This document shows, piece by piece, positions 63,076-64,000 of a stretch of DNA of 64,000 bases (within the stretch, counting starts at the first letter, position 1; the number at the start of each line of letters is the position of its first letter). Where the stretch lies: assembly GCF_020216525.1 (NCBI RefSeq), contig NZ_JAIWOY010000013.1, positions 1 to 64,000 on the forward strand, given 5' to 3'. Source of the DNA: Nocardioides nematodiphilus (GTDB taxonomy: Bacteria > Actinomycetota > Actinomycetes > Propionibacteriales > Nocardioidaceae). A program made the position numbers and the translations under genes. The notes under the pieces were generated by a model. That model saw only the letters and a list, made by a program, of their open reading frames with translations, searched no databases and was not told the DNA's origin.

Positions 63076-64000
63076 ATGAACGTCACTCGTCGGCGACTCG
63101 TCGACACCAAGAGGATGCGCCTGGTCGCGGGCGCGGGCTGCGCACTCGTGCTCATGACCGGCGGGATCGCCGCCGCATCGACCGTCGGCTTCGGCGACAA
63201 CCAGGTCGGCGACACCGACGCCGCAGGCAACCTCCAGGTCTCCGACGACCAGGTGATCAAGCCGATCGGCGATCGCCTCATGACCCCGTTCGGCAAGATC
63301 ATGGGCTCGACGCTCAGCCCCAACGGCAGGGTCCTCGCCACCACCAGCACCGACCGTACGGTCGACGTGCAGATGTTCGACCTGGACGGCTACCGCCTCT
63401 CGTCCGCCGCAGGCACCTCGAGCATCGCGGCCACGAACGCCACCGCCGTGGCCGCCGGGTTCACCACGGACCACCAGACCGCGAGCTTCACCTACATCAA
63501 CACCGCCAAGGGCCAGGTCGCCTCGCCGGCCAACGCCGCGGCGGCCTGCAAGCCGGGCGGCACCGCCCTGGACGGCACCATCGGCCAGGGCAACCCGACG
63601 TTCTCGCCCGACGGCAGGAGGCTCTACGTCCCGGTCTCGTGCGGCTTCGACGTCTACTCGGTCGACGCGCACGGCGTCCTGAGCGCGCCCACGGTGCTCT
63701 TCCTGCCGGCGATGACCGCCGCGCACCCGATCATCACCGGCACCGCCAACCCGTTCAGCACGACCCGCATCCAGTACCCGCTCACCGCGGGCTCGGTGTT
63801 CAACCCGGACGGGACCAAGCTCTACGCCGCGCTCAACGGGCAGGACGCGGTCGACGAGATCGACGTCGCGACGGGCACGGTCACCCACCAGTGGAAGGTC
63901 GGTGTCGCGCCACGCCAGCTCGCCTTCGTCGGCGGGAAGCTCTACGTGACCAACGAGGGCGGCGTGGCCGACGAGAAGGGCCAGCAGTCGTACGCCATCA
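63076..64000 (+). CDS. YncE-like secreted protein, probable YncE/alkaline phosphatase fusion (partial)
   Basis: The first ~308 residues of an exported protein cut by the window end. A signal-like segment (LVAGAGCALVLMTGGIAAAS) leads into a beta-propeller region with FGKIMGSTLSPNGRVLATTS, GNPTFSPDGRRLYVPVSCG and VFNPDGTKLYAALNGQDAV. This matches the N-terminus of the actinobacterial bifunctional YncE/alkaline phosphatase-type proteins, whose C-terminal phosphatase half would lie beyond position 64000. ATG 63076 follows GAAAGGG at 63061-63067. The promoter has the PHO-box-like repeats, in agreement with a phosphate-scavenging role. No stop occurs in frame before the end. Confidence 0.72.
   Translation, partial: MNVTRRRLVDTKRMRLVAGAGCALVLMTGGIAAASTVGFGDNQVGDTDAAGNLQVSDDQVIKPIGDRLMTPFGKIMGSTLSPNGRVLATTSTDRTVDVQMFDLDGYRLSSAAGTSSIAATNATAVAAGFTTDHQTASFTYINTAKGQVASPANAAAACKPGGTALDGTIGQGNPTFSPDGRRLYVPVSCGFDVYSVDAHGVLSAPTVLFLPAMTAAHPIITGTANPFSTTRIQYPLTAGSVFNPDGTKLYAALNGQDAVDEIDVATGTVTHQWKVGVAPRQLAFVGGKLYVTNEGGVADEKGQQSYAI

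Overview
The window is high-GC DNA with dense, strand-switching gene clusters, many GTG starts and ATGA/GTGA start-stop overlaps. It looks like chromosome of an actinobacterium, most probably a Nocardioides-like member of the Propionibacteriales. This is inferred from gene content and gene order; no 16S rRNA or other marker is present. The order mtrA-mtrB-lpqB-comF-hpf-secA, then a Rv3235-like gene, ParA, DEAD-box helicase, MiaE-like protein, TetR, DUF3107, moeZ, alkyltransferase-like gene, adnA-adnB, nudC and mycoredoxin, follows a block known from Mycobacterium. A tatB-mrp-DUF1003-MgtE(N)/CBS block also has a mycobacterial counterpart. No tRNA, rRNA, CRISPR array, transposase or integrase was seen.

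Layout. 1-4.5 kb: membrane acyltransferase, DUF808 protein, S-adenosylhomocysteinase with a structured leader, and a secreted SGNH hydrolase. 4.6-11.3 kb: MtrA-MtrB-LpqB signalling operon, ComF, a long leader that is a good raiA-motif RNA candidate, ribosome hibernation factor, and an orphan NarL-type regulator. 11.3-17 kb: accessory insert holding a ~1415-aa secreted hydrolase/beta-helix protein and an AlkX/YcaQ-type DNA glycosylase. 17-25 kb: SecA1, Rv3235-like/LysM pair, TatB, Mrp, DUF1003, and MgtE-N/CBS without a membrane domain. 25-32 kb: accessory genes, including a secreted RCC1-propeller/EEP-phosphoesterase fusion, sulfotransferase, acyl-CoA dehydrogenase, second EEP protein and a glycosyltransferase. 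32-40 kb: MaoC/SDR pair, MFS transporter, histidine phosphatase, DUF6758-PHP-MarC operon, SDR, ParA and an L,D-transpeptidase.

40-46 kb: a mirrored array of 22-bp repeats around a terminator, then RNA helicase, MiaE-like protein, GlsB-like protein, DUF3107, TetR, MoeZ and an alkyltransferase-like protein. 45.8-51 kb: a CitAB/DcuSR-type two-component system divergent from an NMT1/SsuA-type ABC importer. 51-60.3 kb: PlsC, hemerythrin-like protein, AdnA-AdnB helicase-nuclease, NudC, a gene remnant beside an AT-rich palindrome, and mycoredoxin. 60.4-64 kb: an ABC-2 exporter pair and the start of a YncE/alkaline-phosphatase-type secreted protein. These last two units have matching promoter regions with three 11-bp units resembling a PHO box, followed by a -10 hexamer at identical spacing.

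The most unusual signals are the mirrored repeat array, the duplicated PHO-box-like promoter, the hpf leader RNA, two unusual secreted domain fusions, a perfect 17-bp hairpin inside the first codons of the alkyltransferase-like gene, and the AT-rich palindrome beside a truncated gene.
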